NCBI RefSeq assembly: GCF_000244875.1
Contig: NC_016791.1
Coordinates: forward strand, 2,361,001-2,425,000
DNA length: 64,000 bases
Source of the DNA: Clostridium sp. BNL1100
Lineage (GTDB): Bacteria > Bacillota > Clostridia > Acetivibrionales > DSM-1351
Reading direction: 5' to 3'
Part shown: in pieces, positions 26,278 through 34,942 of the stretch
Position numbering within the stretch: the first letter of the stretch is position 1
How the letters are laid out: each line of letters starts with the position of its first letter
Made by a program: the position numbers and the translations under genes
Notes under the pieces: model-generated
The model's database searches: none
The model's input: only the letters and a program-made list of their open reading frames with translations
What the model was told of the DNA's origin: nothing

Positions 26278-27048
26278 TTGACCATTCTAAATTTATTTAG
26301 CAAATCCCGGAAAAAAGCACAGTCTATCGAAGAAACTGTGGCTAAGATCAAGAATGGGGAAACTCATTTAAAAGAAGGCTTAATTAACGACTACAAACCT
26401 TTCATTTTAAAAGTAATATCCACGGTCACAGGTAAATTTGTTGACACTAAAAACAGTGATGAGCTCAGTATTGGCCTTATGGCTTTTAATGAGGCTATTG
26501 AGTCTTATAACCCTGAAAAAAATGTAGGGTTTCTGAGCTTTGCTGAAACAGTTATAAAACGAAGAATAGTAGACTATATAAGAAAGGATTACAAGCATAG
26601 TAACGTTTATCCTTTCACCTATTTTCAAACTAACGATATTGATGATAAAGATATTATTGAAAATAAATACATGGTAGTTGAAGCAAGTACTTTTTTTGAT
26701 AATGTGGAACTAAAAGAAGAGATTGATTTATTCAGAACAAGACTTAAAGATTTCGGAATAAGCTTGTCTGATTTGGTTGGAAATGTCCCCAAGCATACAG
26801 ATTCTAAAAAACTGGCAATAAGTATTGCCCGGGTTCTGTCGGAAAATAAATCCTTGTCTGATATGCTCATTACAAAGAAAACCATCCCTATGTCGCAACT
26901 AATGAAAATAGTGCAAGTAAACCGTAAGACCGTTGAAAGAAACAGAAAATTTATAATAGCAGTTTATTTAATACTGAACAGTAGACTTGAAGTATTACAG
27001 GAATATGTGAGCAATATAGAGAAAGGAGGAAATAACCATGGGAAATAA
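26278..27048 (+). CDS. sigI: RNA polymerase sigma factor SigI
   Basis: Alternative sigma factor of 256 residues. Region 2-like sequence is seen in DYKPFILKVISTVTGKFVD and GLMAFNEAIESYNPEKNVGFLSFAETVIKRRIVDYIRK (as short blocks), and the C-terminal helix-turn-helix includes VNRKTVERNRKFIIA. In cellulolytic clostridia several SigI factors control cellulosomal genes; in Bacillus SigI acts in heat and wall stress. The start is a TTG with AGGAG 12 bases upstream, a long spacing; no other start fits. It overlaps rsgI by 11 bases, the standard arrangement. Confidence 0.93.
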   Translation: MTILNLFSKSRKKAQSIEETVAKIKNGETHLKEGLINDYKPFILKVISTVTGKFVDTKNSDELSIGLMAFNEAIESYNPEKNVGFLSFAETVIKRRIVDYIRKDYKHSNVYPFTYFQTNDIDDKDIIENKYMVVEASTFFDNVELKEEIDLFRTRLKDFGISLSDLVGNVPKHTDSKKLAISIARVLSENKSLSDMLITKKTIPMSQLMKIVQVNRKTVERNRKFIIAVYLILNSRLEVLQEYVSNIEKGGNNHGK

Positions 27049-28237
27049 TACCGGAATGATTCTTGAATTTAAGGGTAATAAAGCTATCGTAATGACAAGT
27101 ACATGTGATTTTATAACTATAACCAGAATGCCTGAAATGTTTGTTGGACAGCAGCTGGATTTAAGCAACTCTGTTCTCCCAAGGAAAATTAATCCGATGA
27201 AATATTTTGCTATCGCCGGGATGTTTGTTTTAATATTTTGTTCGCTTTTAATTTACCAATTGGTTAAACCGTCTTCTGTTTTTGCATATGTTGATGTAGA
27301 TATAAACCCAAGCCTTGAATTATCAATAGATAAAAAAGCCAATGTTATTGAGGTCAAAGCACTGAATAGTGATGCGGCAGCTCTTATAAAAAATATAAGA
27401 CTTGTAAACAAGTCCTTAACCAGTGCCGTAAGGATTATTATAGAAGAATCACAAAGTAAAGGGTTTATTCATCCCGGCACCAAAAATGCGGTTTTGATTT
27501 CGGCTTCAATAAAGTCCGGTAGTGAAAAAGTTCTTGATGGTATTGTTTCTGAGCTTCAAAAAACGGATTTCAGAGTGGGGTCTGAATCTATAAAGCCGGA
27601 GGTAATTAAGGTTAATCCAACCGAAAGATCCAAGGCTGTAAGAAATAATATTTCCATGGGACGTTATAAGCTGTTTGAAGAAATTTCAGATTCGGACGGT
27701 GATATAGATATACAAAAGGCCAAAACCGAAGGTATTTCCAAAATAATTGAAGCATATGAAGCCAAAAAGCAGAACAAAATATCTTCTGATAAAAATAAAG
27801 ACAATAATTACAAACCTGTACAAGAAAATGAAAAAGCCCTTGACATGCCAGAGAAAAGCACTGATAAAGATACTCCCACGGTTCCTAATAGTAAGAAGCC
27901 AGAAAATAACGACTCTAAAAATTATAGTAATGAGAAAACAAACAACTCAATAAGTTCTGCTGAGAAACCGGATAAAGCAGATAAACGGGTTAAGGTCATT
28001 CCTTCCGGCAGTGAAGATAAATCTTCAAATAATAGTGATAGCAGTGGAAATACTGTCAAAGAAAGCCCTGATAAAAAGGAAACTTTTAATCAGGGCTCAA
28101 AACCTATTCCTTCGGAAAACGGTAAAAAAGCTCCTAATGATAATACCAACGGAAAGCCTAATAACAATTCCTCAAGTGAGAAAAAAGAAGAAAATGGTGC
28201 TAACCAACAAAATGAAAAAGGTCAAGGTAAAAAATAG
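27038..28237 (+). CDS. rsgI: Anti-sigma-I factor RsgI
   Basis: Membrane anti-sigma factor of 399 residues. The N-terminal RsgI domain (about 5-45) binds SigI; a membrane segment lies at about 55-76; an extracytoplasmic domain follows with VDVDINPSLELSID, which contains the Asn90-Pro91 bond reported as the self-cleavage site of this family. From about residue 240 to the end the protein is a low-complexity Lys/Asn/Ser/Glu-rich tail. It lacks the carbohydrate-binding or hydrolase module found in many clostridial RsgI proteins, so it resembles the Bacillus type and probably senses something other than a polysaccharide. GGAGG precedes the ATG. Confidence 0.93.
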   Translation: MGNNTGMILEFKGNKAIVMTSTCDFITITRMPEMFVGQQLDLSNSVLPRKINPMKYFAIAGMFVLIFCSLLIYQLVKPSSVFAYVDVDINPSLELSIDKKANVIEVKALNSDAAALIKNIRLVNKSLTSAVRIIIEESQSKGFIHPGTKNAVLISASIKSGSEKVLDGIVSELQKTDFRVGSESIKPEVIKVNPTERSKAVRNNISMGRYKLFEEISDSDGDIDIQKAKTEGISKIIEAYEAKKQNKISSDKNKDNNYKPVQENEKALDMPEKSTDKDTPTVPNSKKPENNDSKNYSNEKTNNSISSAEKPDKADKRVKVIPSGSEDKSSNNSDSSGNTVKESPDKKETFNQGSKPIPSENGKKAPNDNTNGKPNNNSSSEKKEENGANQQNEKGQGKK

Positions 28238-28255
28238 AGAGATAGCCGCTTTTTC

Positions 28256-28822
28256 CTAACCAATCTTCTCTAAACAAACAAAAATAGGAGGACAGTTTAT
28301 CTGATTAACAAATTCGGTTTGCATTACACTGAATTTCTTGCAGTCTATTGTTTTAATATAATTAATAACTTCGTTCTTTTCATCAAAACCACTGTCCCCC
28401 CCATAGTATACAACTATACTGATTATACCGTGAGGAACTACCAGCTCCATGGCACTTTTAATAGCCTCGATGGTAGTTCCTCCCCTAGTACCTATGTTAT
28501 GGTCTCCTCCCGGAAGATACCCCAGATTAAACATAGCAGCTTTAATAGGCTTATTTACATACTTCATCATATTTTGATGGCCGTCATGAATTAGATTAAC
28601 CCTGCTCAAAAGATTTTCCGATTCCAATCTGTTTTTTGTGGTATCTAGTGCCGATTCCTGAATATCAAAGGAATAAACCTGCCCACCCGCGCCCACTAGT
28701 CTTGCCAGAAATGCCGTATCGTGCCCGTTCCCGGCAGTCCCATCAATAACGGTATCGCCGTTACAGACCACACGGGAAACTATTTCATGAGATTGGTATA
28801 ATGAATTTTTTAAAATACACAT
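28256..28822 (-). CDS. mnmM: tRNA U34 methyltransferase MnmM-like (YtqB family)
   Basis: SAM-dependent methyltransferase of 188 residues. Motif I, VIDGTAGNGHDTAFLA, and FNLGYLPGGDH are typical of the YtqB family, which in Bacillus completes mnm5s2U at the tRNA wobble base. The family was formerly annotated as rRNA methylase. AAGGAG precedes the ATG. It is convergent to rsgI with a gap of only 18 bases and no clear terminator between them. Confidence 0.85.
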   Translation of the reverse strand: MCILKNSLYQSHEIVSRVVCNGDTVIDGTAGNGHDTAFLARLVGAGGQVYSFDIQESALDTTKNRLESENLLSRVNLIHDGHQNMMKYVNKPIKAAMFNLGYLPGGDHNIGTRGGTTIEAIKSAMELVVPHGIISIVVYYGGDSGFDEKNEVINYIKTIDCKKFSVMQTEFVNQINCPPIFVCLEKIG

Positions 28823-28932
28823 TAAAAACTCTCCTTTTCATTAACTTTACTTATCGTAGATATATTATAATGATTGTTTTTATGCTATAATTTAAACACA
28901 CATTCTAAAATTTGTATTAAGGAGATTTAATT

Positions 28933-29418
28933 ATGGATCAATATAATGAATCGGATATTGCTTTACAGGATGATCCCCAATCAACAGCAACTAACAACGC
29001 AGTATTAAACAACAATACCTATCAGCAGCCGCAAGCTGACTATCGGTATCAGCAACAACATATACCTCAACCGGGTATTTACAATTCCATCATCAACAGT
29101 CTGTCAGGATGGATGAAATTTTTAGGAATATACACAATTGTAATCGGTGCAATAACCTGTATAGGTATTATATCTGCAGCAATCGGTGTTCCTCTTATAT
29201 TTGCAGGTATTTCCCTTACAAATGCATCTAAGGCTATAAAGGAATATGCTGATTTTAATAATCCCAATGTACTGTATAATTTGTTTACATATCTTAAAAA
29301 GTACTTTAAAATCCAAGGTATCATGGTAATCGTGTCTCTTGCACTTACCTTTGTGTATATTGTTATTATATTGGTTGTTTTTGCCCTTGGTGCTTACAGT
29401 TATATGTACAATTATTAA
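28933..29418 (+). CDS. DUF5362 membrane protein
   Basis: A 161-residue protein with a Gln/Asn-rich cytoplasmic N-terminus (about 1-50) and two membrane hairpins (about 63-95 and 130-158), with a conserved GIYTIVIGAITCIGI stretch. It matches the DUF5362 group of unknown function. AAGGAG precedes the ATG. Its last four bases overlap the 3' end of rluB on the other strand, so both genes end with no room for a terminator. Confidence 0.75.
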   Translation: MDQYNESDIALQDDPQSTATNNAVLNNNTYQQPQADYRYQQQHIPQPGIYNSIINSLSGWMKFLGIYTIVIGAITCIGIISAAIGVPLIFAGISLTNASKAIKEYADFNNPNVLYNLFTYLKKYFKIQGIMVIVSLALTFVYIVIILVVFALGAYSYMYNY

Positions 29419-30122
29419 TATAGAATTTTTATTTCATTGTCATGAAGATGTCTCCACTTTCCCTCGGGAAGGTTATCCAGAGCTATAGGCCCTATCTGAA
29501 TTCTTTTTAATGTCAGTACTTTATGGCCTATGGCTTCGCACATCTTTCTCACCTGTCTGTTTTTCCCTTCATGGATGGTAATTCGGACAAGTGTATTAAT
29601 TCCCTGCTTACCTAAAACCAGAAATTCTGCCGGAGAAGTTTGATAATCTTCTATTTTCAATCCGGATTCAAACCTTTTAATTTCATCCTTTTCAGGAAAA
29701 CCCGAAATGACAGCTTCATAAACCTTATTTATCTCATGCTTTGGATGTGTTAGGCGGTAAGTAAAATCACCGTCATTTGTGAGAAGAATAAGCCCTGATG
29801 TATCATAGTCAAGTCTCCCGACCGGATACAACCTCTTTCCCGCATCCTTTACCAGGTCAATAACCGTGGGTCTTCCGAACTGGTCTTTGCTGGTAGAAAC
29901 ATAACCCACAGGCTTGTTCAGCATTATATATACTTTTTTCTCTTCTGTTATAACAGGCTTTCCGTCTACAGTTACTACATCAGTGCTTGATACAGTAACC
30001 CCCATGTTCTCCACTATAATGTTATTTATGGCTACCCTACCCTGTTTGATCATTTCTTCTGCTTTTCTTCTGGAAGCAACCCCGGCATGTGCCAAAAATT
30101 TCTGTAATCTGATTTCCAACAT
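29415..30122 (-). CDS. rluB: rRNA pseudouridine synthase, RluB/RsuA family
   Basis: Modifies a uridine of rRNA. The 235 residues comprise an S4 RNA-binding domain (about 1-60, RLQKFLAHAGVASRRKAEEMI) and a synthase domain with the catalytic Asp in GRLDYDTSGLILLTNDG, and KNRQVRKMCEAIGH near the end. In Firmicutes the RluB member, placed after scpAB and ytfJ as here, acts on 23S rRNA. AAGGA lies 9 bases before the ATG. Confidence 0.93.
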   Translation of the reverse strand: MLEIRLQKFLAHAGVASRRKAEEMIKQGRVAINNIIVENMGVTVSSTDVVTVDGKPVITEEKKVYIMLNKPVGYVSTSKDQFGRPTVIDLVKDAGKRLYPVGRLDYDTSGLILLTNDGDFTYRLTHPKHEINKVYEAVISGFPEKDEIKRFESGLKIEDYQTSPAEFLVLGKQGINTLVRITIHEGKNRQVRKMCEAIGHKVLTLKRIQIGPIALDNLPEGKWRHLHDNEIKILY

Positions 30123-30219
30123 TCATAATATTCCTTATATAAATTTTAGTATACCTTTTATTCTATATTTGATTTTAAATTGAGTCAACATTATCAGAAC
30201 TTACAGACAGTGTAAAACT

Positions 30220-30289
30220 ACGTTAAGTAAAACAACAACTTACAACAAAGTCACTTTGTCCTTTGCGAGTTGTTGTTTTGCTTTAACGT
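30220..30289. repeat. 21-bp palindromic element between ytfJ and rluB
   Basis: Arms 30220-30240 and 30268-30289 pair over about 21 bp with one bulge and one mismatch (inner arm AAAACAACAACT / AGTTGTTGTTTT perfect). Inside is a second hairpin ACAAAG-TCA-CTTTGT (30245-30259). It lies 26 bases past the ytfJ stop, with a weak T tract, so it may end ytfJ transcription. It shares CGTTAAGT, GTCACTTT and TGCGAGTYGTTG, in this order, with the element at 60798-61011. Confidence 0.7.
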
Positions 30290-30314
30290 TAAGAAAAATG
30301 TTTTCCGACACCTT

Positions 30315-30773
30315 TTATTCTTTACATTTTTCATTTTCTTCTTTTTTATTTTTACTGTGTTCTTCTTTTGGTTTTGACATCTTTTCATTAAGCATTTGAC
30401 TTGCTTTTTGAACCAATTCCGGAACCATATCCAGAATTTTGTCAACAGATGAATTCACATTTACAGGAAGGAGTTTAACCTGATTCTGTCCGCACACCAT
30501 AAATGCCACAGGATTTATTGAAACACCTGCTCCACTACCTCCGGCAAAAGGGAATTTTCCTTTATCTTGTTCTTCCTGTGAATTATTAGAGGATGAATCT
30601 TCACCATAGTCCCCTCCTCCTGCTGCAAATCCAAAACTAACCTTAGATATAGGTATAATTACAGTTCCGTCAGGTGCTTGAACTGCATCTCCAACTATTG
30701 TATTAACATCAACCATTTCCTTGATACTTTGCATTGCTGTAGTCATTAGACCTTCTATTGGATGATTTGACAC
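30315..30773 (-). CDS. ytfJ: GerW/YtfJ-family sporulation protein
   Basis: Spore-associated family; in Bacillus GerW is needed for proper germination. The 152 residues begin SNHPIEGLMTTAMQSIKEMVDVNTIVGD (as blocks), then the Gly-rich FGFAAGGGDYG and a second GGSGAGVSINPVAFM core, ending in a Lys/Glu-rich tail. I choose the GTG at 30773, 8 bases after GGGAGG, over the GTG at 30782, which lies inside that site. Its first 65 bases overlap the 3' end of the upstream DUF2953 gene in another frame. Confidence 0.88.
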   Translation of the reverse strand: MSNHPIEGLMTTAMQSIKEMVDVNTIVGDAVQAPDGTVIIPISKVSFGFAAGGGDYGEDSSSNNSQEEQDKGKFPFAGGSGAGVSINPVAFMVCGQNQVKLLPVNVNSSVDKILDMVPELVQKASQMLNEKMSKPKEEHSKNKKEENEKCKE

Positions 30774-31338
30774 CAGCACCACCTCCCTTTCTATTTTTTA
30801 AGTACAGTATGGCAATTACTTTAGCTACAGTAATAATATTTACAATTTTTAGGCTAAATATGCAGTCTAAGTTTACTTTAATATATTTTCCATTAAAATC
30901 GGCCTCAACTTTAATTTCTTTATTTTTAACCTTATATTGCGTAAAAATCAGATTCTCTATCATTCCAATTGCGCTCCATAAAAAGCCGTATAAAATAGCA
31001 GTGTTGAACGCATCTCCGGTTCCTTGCTTAATATGAAGCTTGAAGTCTTTTATTATTAAGGATCTTCTGAAAAGTCCTCTCAATATGTGCAAGCTTTTTT
31101 TTAATTCTTTCAAGTCTCTCTTACCATTTACCGTTTTTCTCTTAGGTTTTTTATTCTTTTTGGGAATAGGATATATCATAAAGTTTTTAACAACATTATT
31201 TCTAAATGAATATATAGTAATAAAAACTGAACAGTCCTTGTTTTGAAGTTTTGCTGTAAAACCCAGTGTCAGTCTGATATTCAAAATTATAGTTACAAGA
31301 ATGCAAATTATTATAATAACAATAAAAAAAATAACCAA
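30709..31338 (-). CDS. DUF2953 membrane-associated protein
   Basis: A protein of about 209 residues with an N-terminal membrane segment (about 2-22) and a hydrophilic, basic remainder that includes the DUF2953 pattern (FRRSLIIKDFKLHIKQGTGDAFNTA as region, then a hydrophobic WSAIGMIENLI). Family function is unknown but it commonly neighbours scpAB and ytfJ. The start is probably the TTG at 31338, 6 bases after GAGGTG, not the GTG within that site (31347). The last 20 or so residues are translated from the ytfJ leader and N-terminus and look unconserved. Confidence 0.75.
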   Translation of the reverse strand: MVIFFIVIIIICILVTIILNIRLTLGFTAKLQNKDCSVFITIYSFRNNVVKNFMIYPIPKKNKKPKRKTVNGKRDLKELKKSLHILRGLFRRSLIIKDFKLHIKQGTGDAFNTAILYGFLWSAIGMIENLIFTQYKVKNKEIKVEADFNGKYIKVNLDCIFSLKIVNIITVAKVIAILYLKNRKGGGAGVKSSNRRSNDYSNAKYQGNG

Positions 31339-31383
31339 GGGAATCACCTCTTGGTTATTTTTGACATGTTTTACAGTTTTAAA

Positions 31384-31956
31384 TCACTTATTATCCTCTT
31401 CTTGTACTTCATCAACAAGTTCCTGAAGATTGAGATCACTTAAATCATCAATATCCAGCAATGGCAAATCCCTAAGGGATTTAAAACCAAAGCATCTCAA
31501 AAACTCATCGGTGGTTTCGTACAATCTGGGTCTTCCCGGTACATCCAGTTTTCCTGCTTCTTTAACGAGGTTTCTTTCCAAGAGTCTTGTTACTGCACTA
31601 TCGGAATTAACACCCCTGATTTGCTCAATCTTGGCCTTTGTTATAGGCTGATTATATGCAATAATCGCAAGTACCTCATATGCTGCCTGTGAAAGAGCCT
31701 GTTTCTGCCTGATTTGATAGAGTTTAGATACATAATCAAAATATTCGGGTTTTGAACACATCTGGTATTTCTCGTTGATTTCTCTTATAATAATACCCCT
31801 GTTTGACCTGTTATACGAGTCCATCATATTTTTAATTATGCTTCTTGCAGTTTTTTTATCCAACTCCAGTATTTCGCATATTTTATCTAGTGGTAAAGGA
31901 TCGCCGTAGGAAAAAATAAGGCTTTCAATTACGCACTCTATAGTACTGATTTCCAT
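31384..31956 (-). CDS. scpB: Segregation and condensation protein B
   Basis: Winged-helix subunit of the SMC-ScpAB condensin that organises the chromosome. The 190 residues hold two winged-helix domains, with YEVLAIIAYNQPITKAKIEQIRG (as blocks) and GRPRLYETTDEFLRCFG, the family signature. The acidic C-terminal tail is usual. GGAGG precedes the ATG. It follows scpA by 26 bases. Confidence 0.95.
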   Translation of the reverse strand: MEISTIECVIESLIFSYGDPLPLDKICEILELDKKTARSIIKNMMDSYNRSNRGIIIREINEKYQMCSKPEYFDYVSKLYQIRQKQALSQAAYEVLAIIAYNQPITKAKIEQIRGVNSDSAVTRLLERNLVKEAGKLDVPGRPRLYETTDEFLRCFGFKSLRDLPLLDIDDLSDLNLQELVDEVQEEDNK

Positions 31957-31982
31957 TTTAGACCTCCATTTTATGACCGGTT

Positions 31983-32786
31983 CTAGAATTCACTTATGTT
32001 TTCATCTATATCATTATATAATTCATAGTCTTCTTTTTCGTTCTGGGTATTGCCGATTACATGAATATCTGAAAATTGTTGATTCTGAACAATTTTGACC
32101 TTCTTCATCTTAGCCAGTTCTAAAATCGCCATAAAGCCTGTGACAACCTCTGTTTTAGACTTGGTTTTAAAGGAAAAAAGCTCTGAGAACTTAAAGGAAA
32201 CCTTGTGAATCAGCTGTTTTACTACCTCTCTCATTTTGCTACGAAGTGAAACTTTTTCATGTTCAACAAGCTTTGTAATGTTTTTTGCACCCAAATTTAT
32301 TTTTTTCTTATTTCTGTCTAATATTGCAATGTACTGCTGCCGCAAAACCTGAGGGTCGATTTCCATGATTTCCTCTCTTACGGGCAAATCAAGTGCTTCC
32401 GGAAGTCTGAAAGAAACTCTATCCCATTTCTTTTCCATCTCTTTTAGTTCTTGTGTAAATTCCTTATATCTTTTATATTCAACCAAACGTCTGACCAGTT
32501 CTTCCCTTGGATCTTTTTCCTCTTGCTTTTCCTCTTTTTTGCTTGGGAGAAGAGTTTTTGACTTTATATGCAACAACGTTGCAGCCATTATCAGAAATTC
32601 GCTTGCCACTTCAAGGTCAAGCTGCTGCATGGCATACAAATAATCAAGATATTGGTCTGTAATAGAACTTATAGGTATATCGTAAATATCTACCTGATTC
32701 TTTTCAAATAAATGAAACAACAAATCAAATGGACCTTCAAAATTGTCAAGTTTTAAAGTACAGGCGTTTGTAAGGGAGCTTTCCAT
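31983..32786 (-). CDS. scpA: Segregation and condensation protein A
   Basis: Kleisin subunit that bridges the SMC dimer. The 267 residues begin with the N-terminal SMC-binding helix block LDNFEGPFDLLFHLFEKNQVDIYDIPI (as region), then LDLEVASEFLIMAATLLHIKSK, a charged linker, and the C-terminal winged helix with FKTKSKTEVVTGFMAILELAK. The ATG at 32786 has AAGGTGG 6 bases upstream; a TTG just before it is open but less likely. It is first in the scpA-scpB-DUF2953-ytfJ run. Confidence 0.95.
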   Translation of the reverse strand: MESSLTNACTLKLDNFEGPFDLLFHLFEKNQVDIYDIPISSITDQYLDYLYAMQQLDLEVASEFLIMAATLLHIKSKTLLPSKKEEKQEEKDPREELVRRLVEYKRYKEFTQELKEMEKKWDRVSFRLPEALDLPVREEIMEIDPQVLRQQYIAILDRNKKKINLGAKNITKLVEHEKVSLRSKMREVVKQLIHKVSFKFSELFSFKTKSKTEVVTGFMAILELAKMKKVKIVQNQQFSDIHVIGNTQNEKEDYELYNDIDENISEF

Positions 32787-32965
32787 CAACTACCACCTTA
32801 ATTATTTATGTAATATCGTTTTTTTAACCTTTTAATCTTATCATAAATGGGGCAATAATTACAATATTATTGCGATGGTAGACATATCATTAAAGTTCTA
32901 GTAAAATTTATACAGCGACATCAAAGAGATGCTAATAAAGTCGGCCTTTCAGGAATGGAGGAAAT

Positions 32966-33607
32966 ATGCTTTTTTCACGCGGGGATATAATTTATACGTT
33001 AATGATTATACCGGGAATACTTTTGGGGTTTGTACTGCATGAATTCGCTCACGCAGTTACCGCAAACAAGCTTGGTGATCCTACACCTAGGGTTCAGGGA
33101 AGAATTACTCTTGACCCCAGAGCTCATATAGATATTATAGGATTTATTATGATTCTTCTTGTGGGATTTGGTTGGGCAAAACCTGTTATGACCAATCCAC
33201 GACATTACAAAAAGCCCAGAAGGGATGACATTCTTGTTTCCCTTGCAGGGCCTTTCATGAACTTACTGGTAGCAATCGGTTTTTTATTAATTTTAAAACT
33301 GGTAGCAGTAACGGGGTTTCTTTCAAATAACCAGGTTGTTCTTGAAAATGTGGCTAATCTTCTGACATATTCAGCTCGAATAAATGTTGTACTGTTTGTG
33401 CTGAACCTTCTTCCAATACCGTTTTTTGACGGCTATCATGTTATTTCAAACATATTTAATACTTGGAAGTACCGTTTCTTTACCATATTGGAGCAATATA
33501 GCATGGTTATTTTCATACTTTTGTTATTTACCAGAGTTTTTAATAAGATAGTTGGAATTCCTGCATCATATATTTTTATTTCACTTTATAAGGCAATTAT
33601 TTTTTAA
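32966..33607 (+). CDS. Site-2 protease family (M50) membrane metalloprotease
   Basis: Intramembrane zinc protease of 213 residues. The HEFAH motif at about residue 25 gives the zinc His pair and catalytic Glu, and NLLPIPFFDGYH at about 150 gives the third ligand Asp. There are five to six membrane segments and no PDZ domain, as in the short SpoIVFB/YwhC-like group. The substrate is unknown. GGAGG sits directly upstream. It diverges from scpA and converges on dacF. Confidence 0.92.
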   Translation: MLFSRGDIIYTLMIIPGILLGFVLHEFAHAVTANKLGDPTPRVQGRITLDPRAHIDIIGFIMILLVGFGWAKPVMTNPRHYKKPRRDDILVSLAGPFMNLLVAIGFLLILKLVAVTGFLSNNQVVLENVANLLTYSARINVVLFVLNLLPIPFFDGYHVISNIFNTWKYRFFTILEQYSMVIFILLLFTRVFNKIVGIPASYIFISLYKAIIF

Positions 33608-33611
33608 AGGA

Positions 33612-33633
33612 GGGAGAGCTTTTACGCTCTCCC
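33612..33633. terminator. Terminator overlapping the dacF stop
   Basis: GGGAGAGC (33612-33619) and GCTCTCCC (33626-33633) form a perfect 8-bp stem with a 6-base loop. It includes the dacF stop codon and lies four bases beyond the M50 gene. Confidence 0.65.
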
Positions 33634-34848
33634 CAGACTGAACCACCTTACAATTAGTTTTGAAAAAATTCTGCCGTAAGATACTTTATCAATTCTTTCA
33701 CTTGCAATGAGATCAAATCTTCCTGCTTCTTTTCCGTCTATTTTATAAATTACTTCCCCAACCTTTTGATTTATTTCAACTGGTGCAGAAAGACCCGGTA
33801 CAAGTGCTACTTCCTTTTCTACTTTACCCTTTTGACCTTTTGAAACCATTATACTGGTATCAGTACCATATACCGCACTAACACTCAGTTTGTTTCCCTT
33901 TTTTACGGGTATATTGCCTACAGCATTTCCTCTTTTATCCAGATTTATTACCTCATAGTTTGCAAAACCGTAATCCAAAAGTTTCCTTGACTCAGCAAAC
34001 CTTGTATTAGAATCGGGTTCGCCAAGTACAACTGAAACCAGTCTTAAATTGTTTCTACATGTTGTAGCTGATAAGTTAAAGCCTGCTTTGCTGGTAAAAC
34101 CCGTTTTAAGGCCGTCACAATTTGCGTAGAATTTTACCAGCTTATTTGTATTATACAGGTCAAATGATCCGTTTCTGAAAGTGTCATGCCATTTTCCGGT
34201 AAACTGGAGAACTTTCGGGTGTTTCATAATCAGTTCTCTTGACATTAAAGCCACATCGTGTGCAGAACTGTAACCGTCATCATTCAATCCCGTACAATCC
34301 ATAAATTTTGTATCCTTCATTCCCAACTCTTGAGCCTTGTTATTCATATCAGTTACAAATGTTTCCTCGCTCCCGCTGACCTTTTCTGCCAAAGCAACCG
34401 CAACATCATTTGAAGAGTGTATTGCCAAAGCATTCATCATTTCAGTAACAGTAAATTCCTCACCAGGCTCCATGTACGCTTGAGAGCCGCCCATGCCTGC
34501 CGAATATTCCGATACGCTTACTTTATCATCAAAAGTAAATCTACCTGAATCTATAGCCTCCATTACCAGAAGCATAGTCATAACCTTGGTTACACTTGCA
34601 ATCGCAAGTCTCTCATGGCTGTTCTTTTCAGAAAGAACTTTTCCGGAAGCTGCGTCCATCAGTACAGCAGATTTTGCCTTTAAATCAAGAACATTTGTCT
34701 TGGTTTCCAATTTTGTTACTGTCACAACGTCATATTTTGCGGATGCCTCAACTGCAGCTTCGTTTGTATCTGCTAATACCGCAGCCGGTAACATGGTTGT
34801 AACTATAGCTATAATCAAAGAAAAAGCTAAAACAGAGTTTCTTTTCAC
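33622..34848 (-). CDS. dacF: D-alanyl-D-alanine carboxypeptidase (DacF/PBP5 type)
   Basis: Exported penicillin-binding protein that trims the terminal D-Ala of peptidoglycan. The 408 residues have a signal peptide (1-27), SVTK (S85, K88), SSN (145-147) and KTG (248-250), the full S11 active site, and a C-terminal beta domain ending in a membrane-associated amphipathic segment. Its place next to pdp, xerD and spoIIM is like the dacF sporulation locus of Bacillus, so a role in the spore cortex is likely, though a vegetative role is possible. Start GTG, with GGAGGG upstream. Confidence 0.93.
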   Translation of the reverse strand: MKRNSVLAFSLIIAIVTTMLPAAVLADTNEAAVEASAKYDVVTVTKLETKTNVLDLKAKSAVLMDAASGKVLSEKNSHERLAIASVTKVMTMLLVMEAIDSGRFTFDDKVSVSEYSAGMGGSQAYMEPGEEFTVTEMMNALAIHSSNDVAVALAEKVSGSEETFVTDMNNKAQELGMKDTKFMDCTGLNDDGYSSAHDVALMSRELIMKHPKVLQFTGKWHDTFRNGSFDLYNTNKLVKFYANCDGLKTGFTSKAGFNLSATTCRNNLRLVSVVLGEPDSNTRFAESRKLLDYGFANYEVINLDKRGNAVGNIPVKKGNKLSVSAVYGTDTSIMVSKGQKGKVEKEVALVPGLSAPVEINQKVGEVIYKIDGKEAGRFDLIASERIDKVSYGRIFSKLIVRWFSLGRA

Positions 34849-34942
34849 TTAGGTCCCTCCAGTTAACTATTCGTTATTTAAAATACAATTCGTCCTAGTT
34901 AATTGTTATGCGGGACAATATTAGTATATTCTAGTAAAATAA

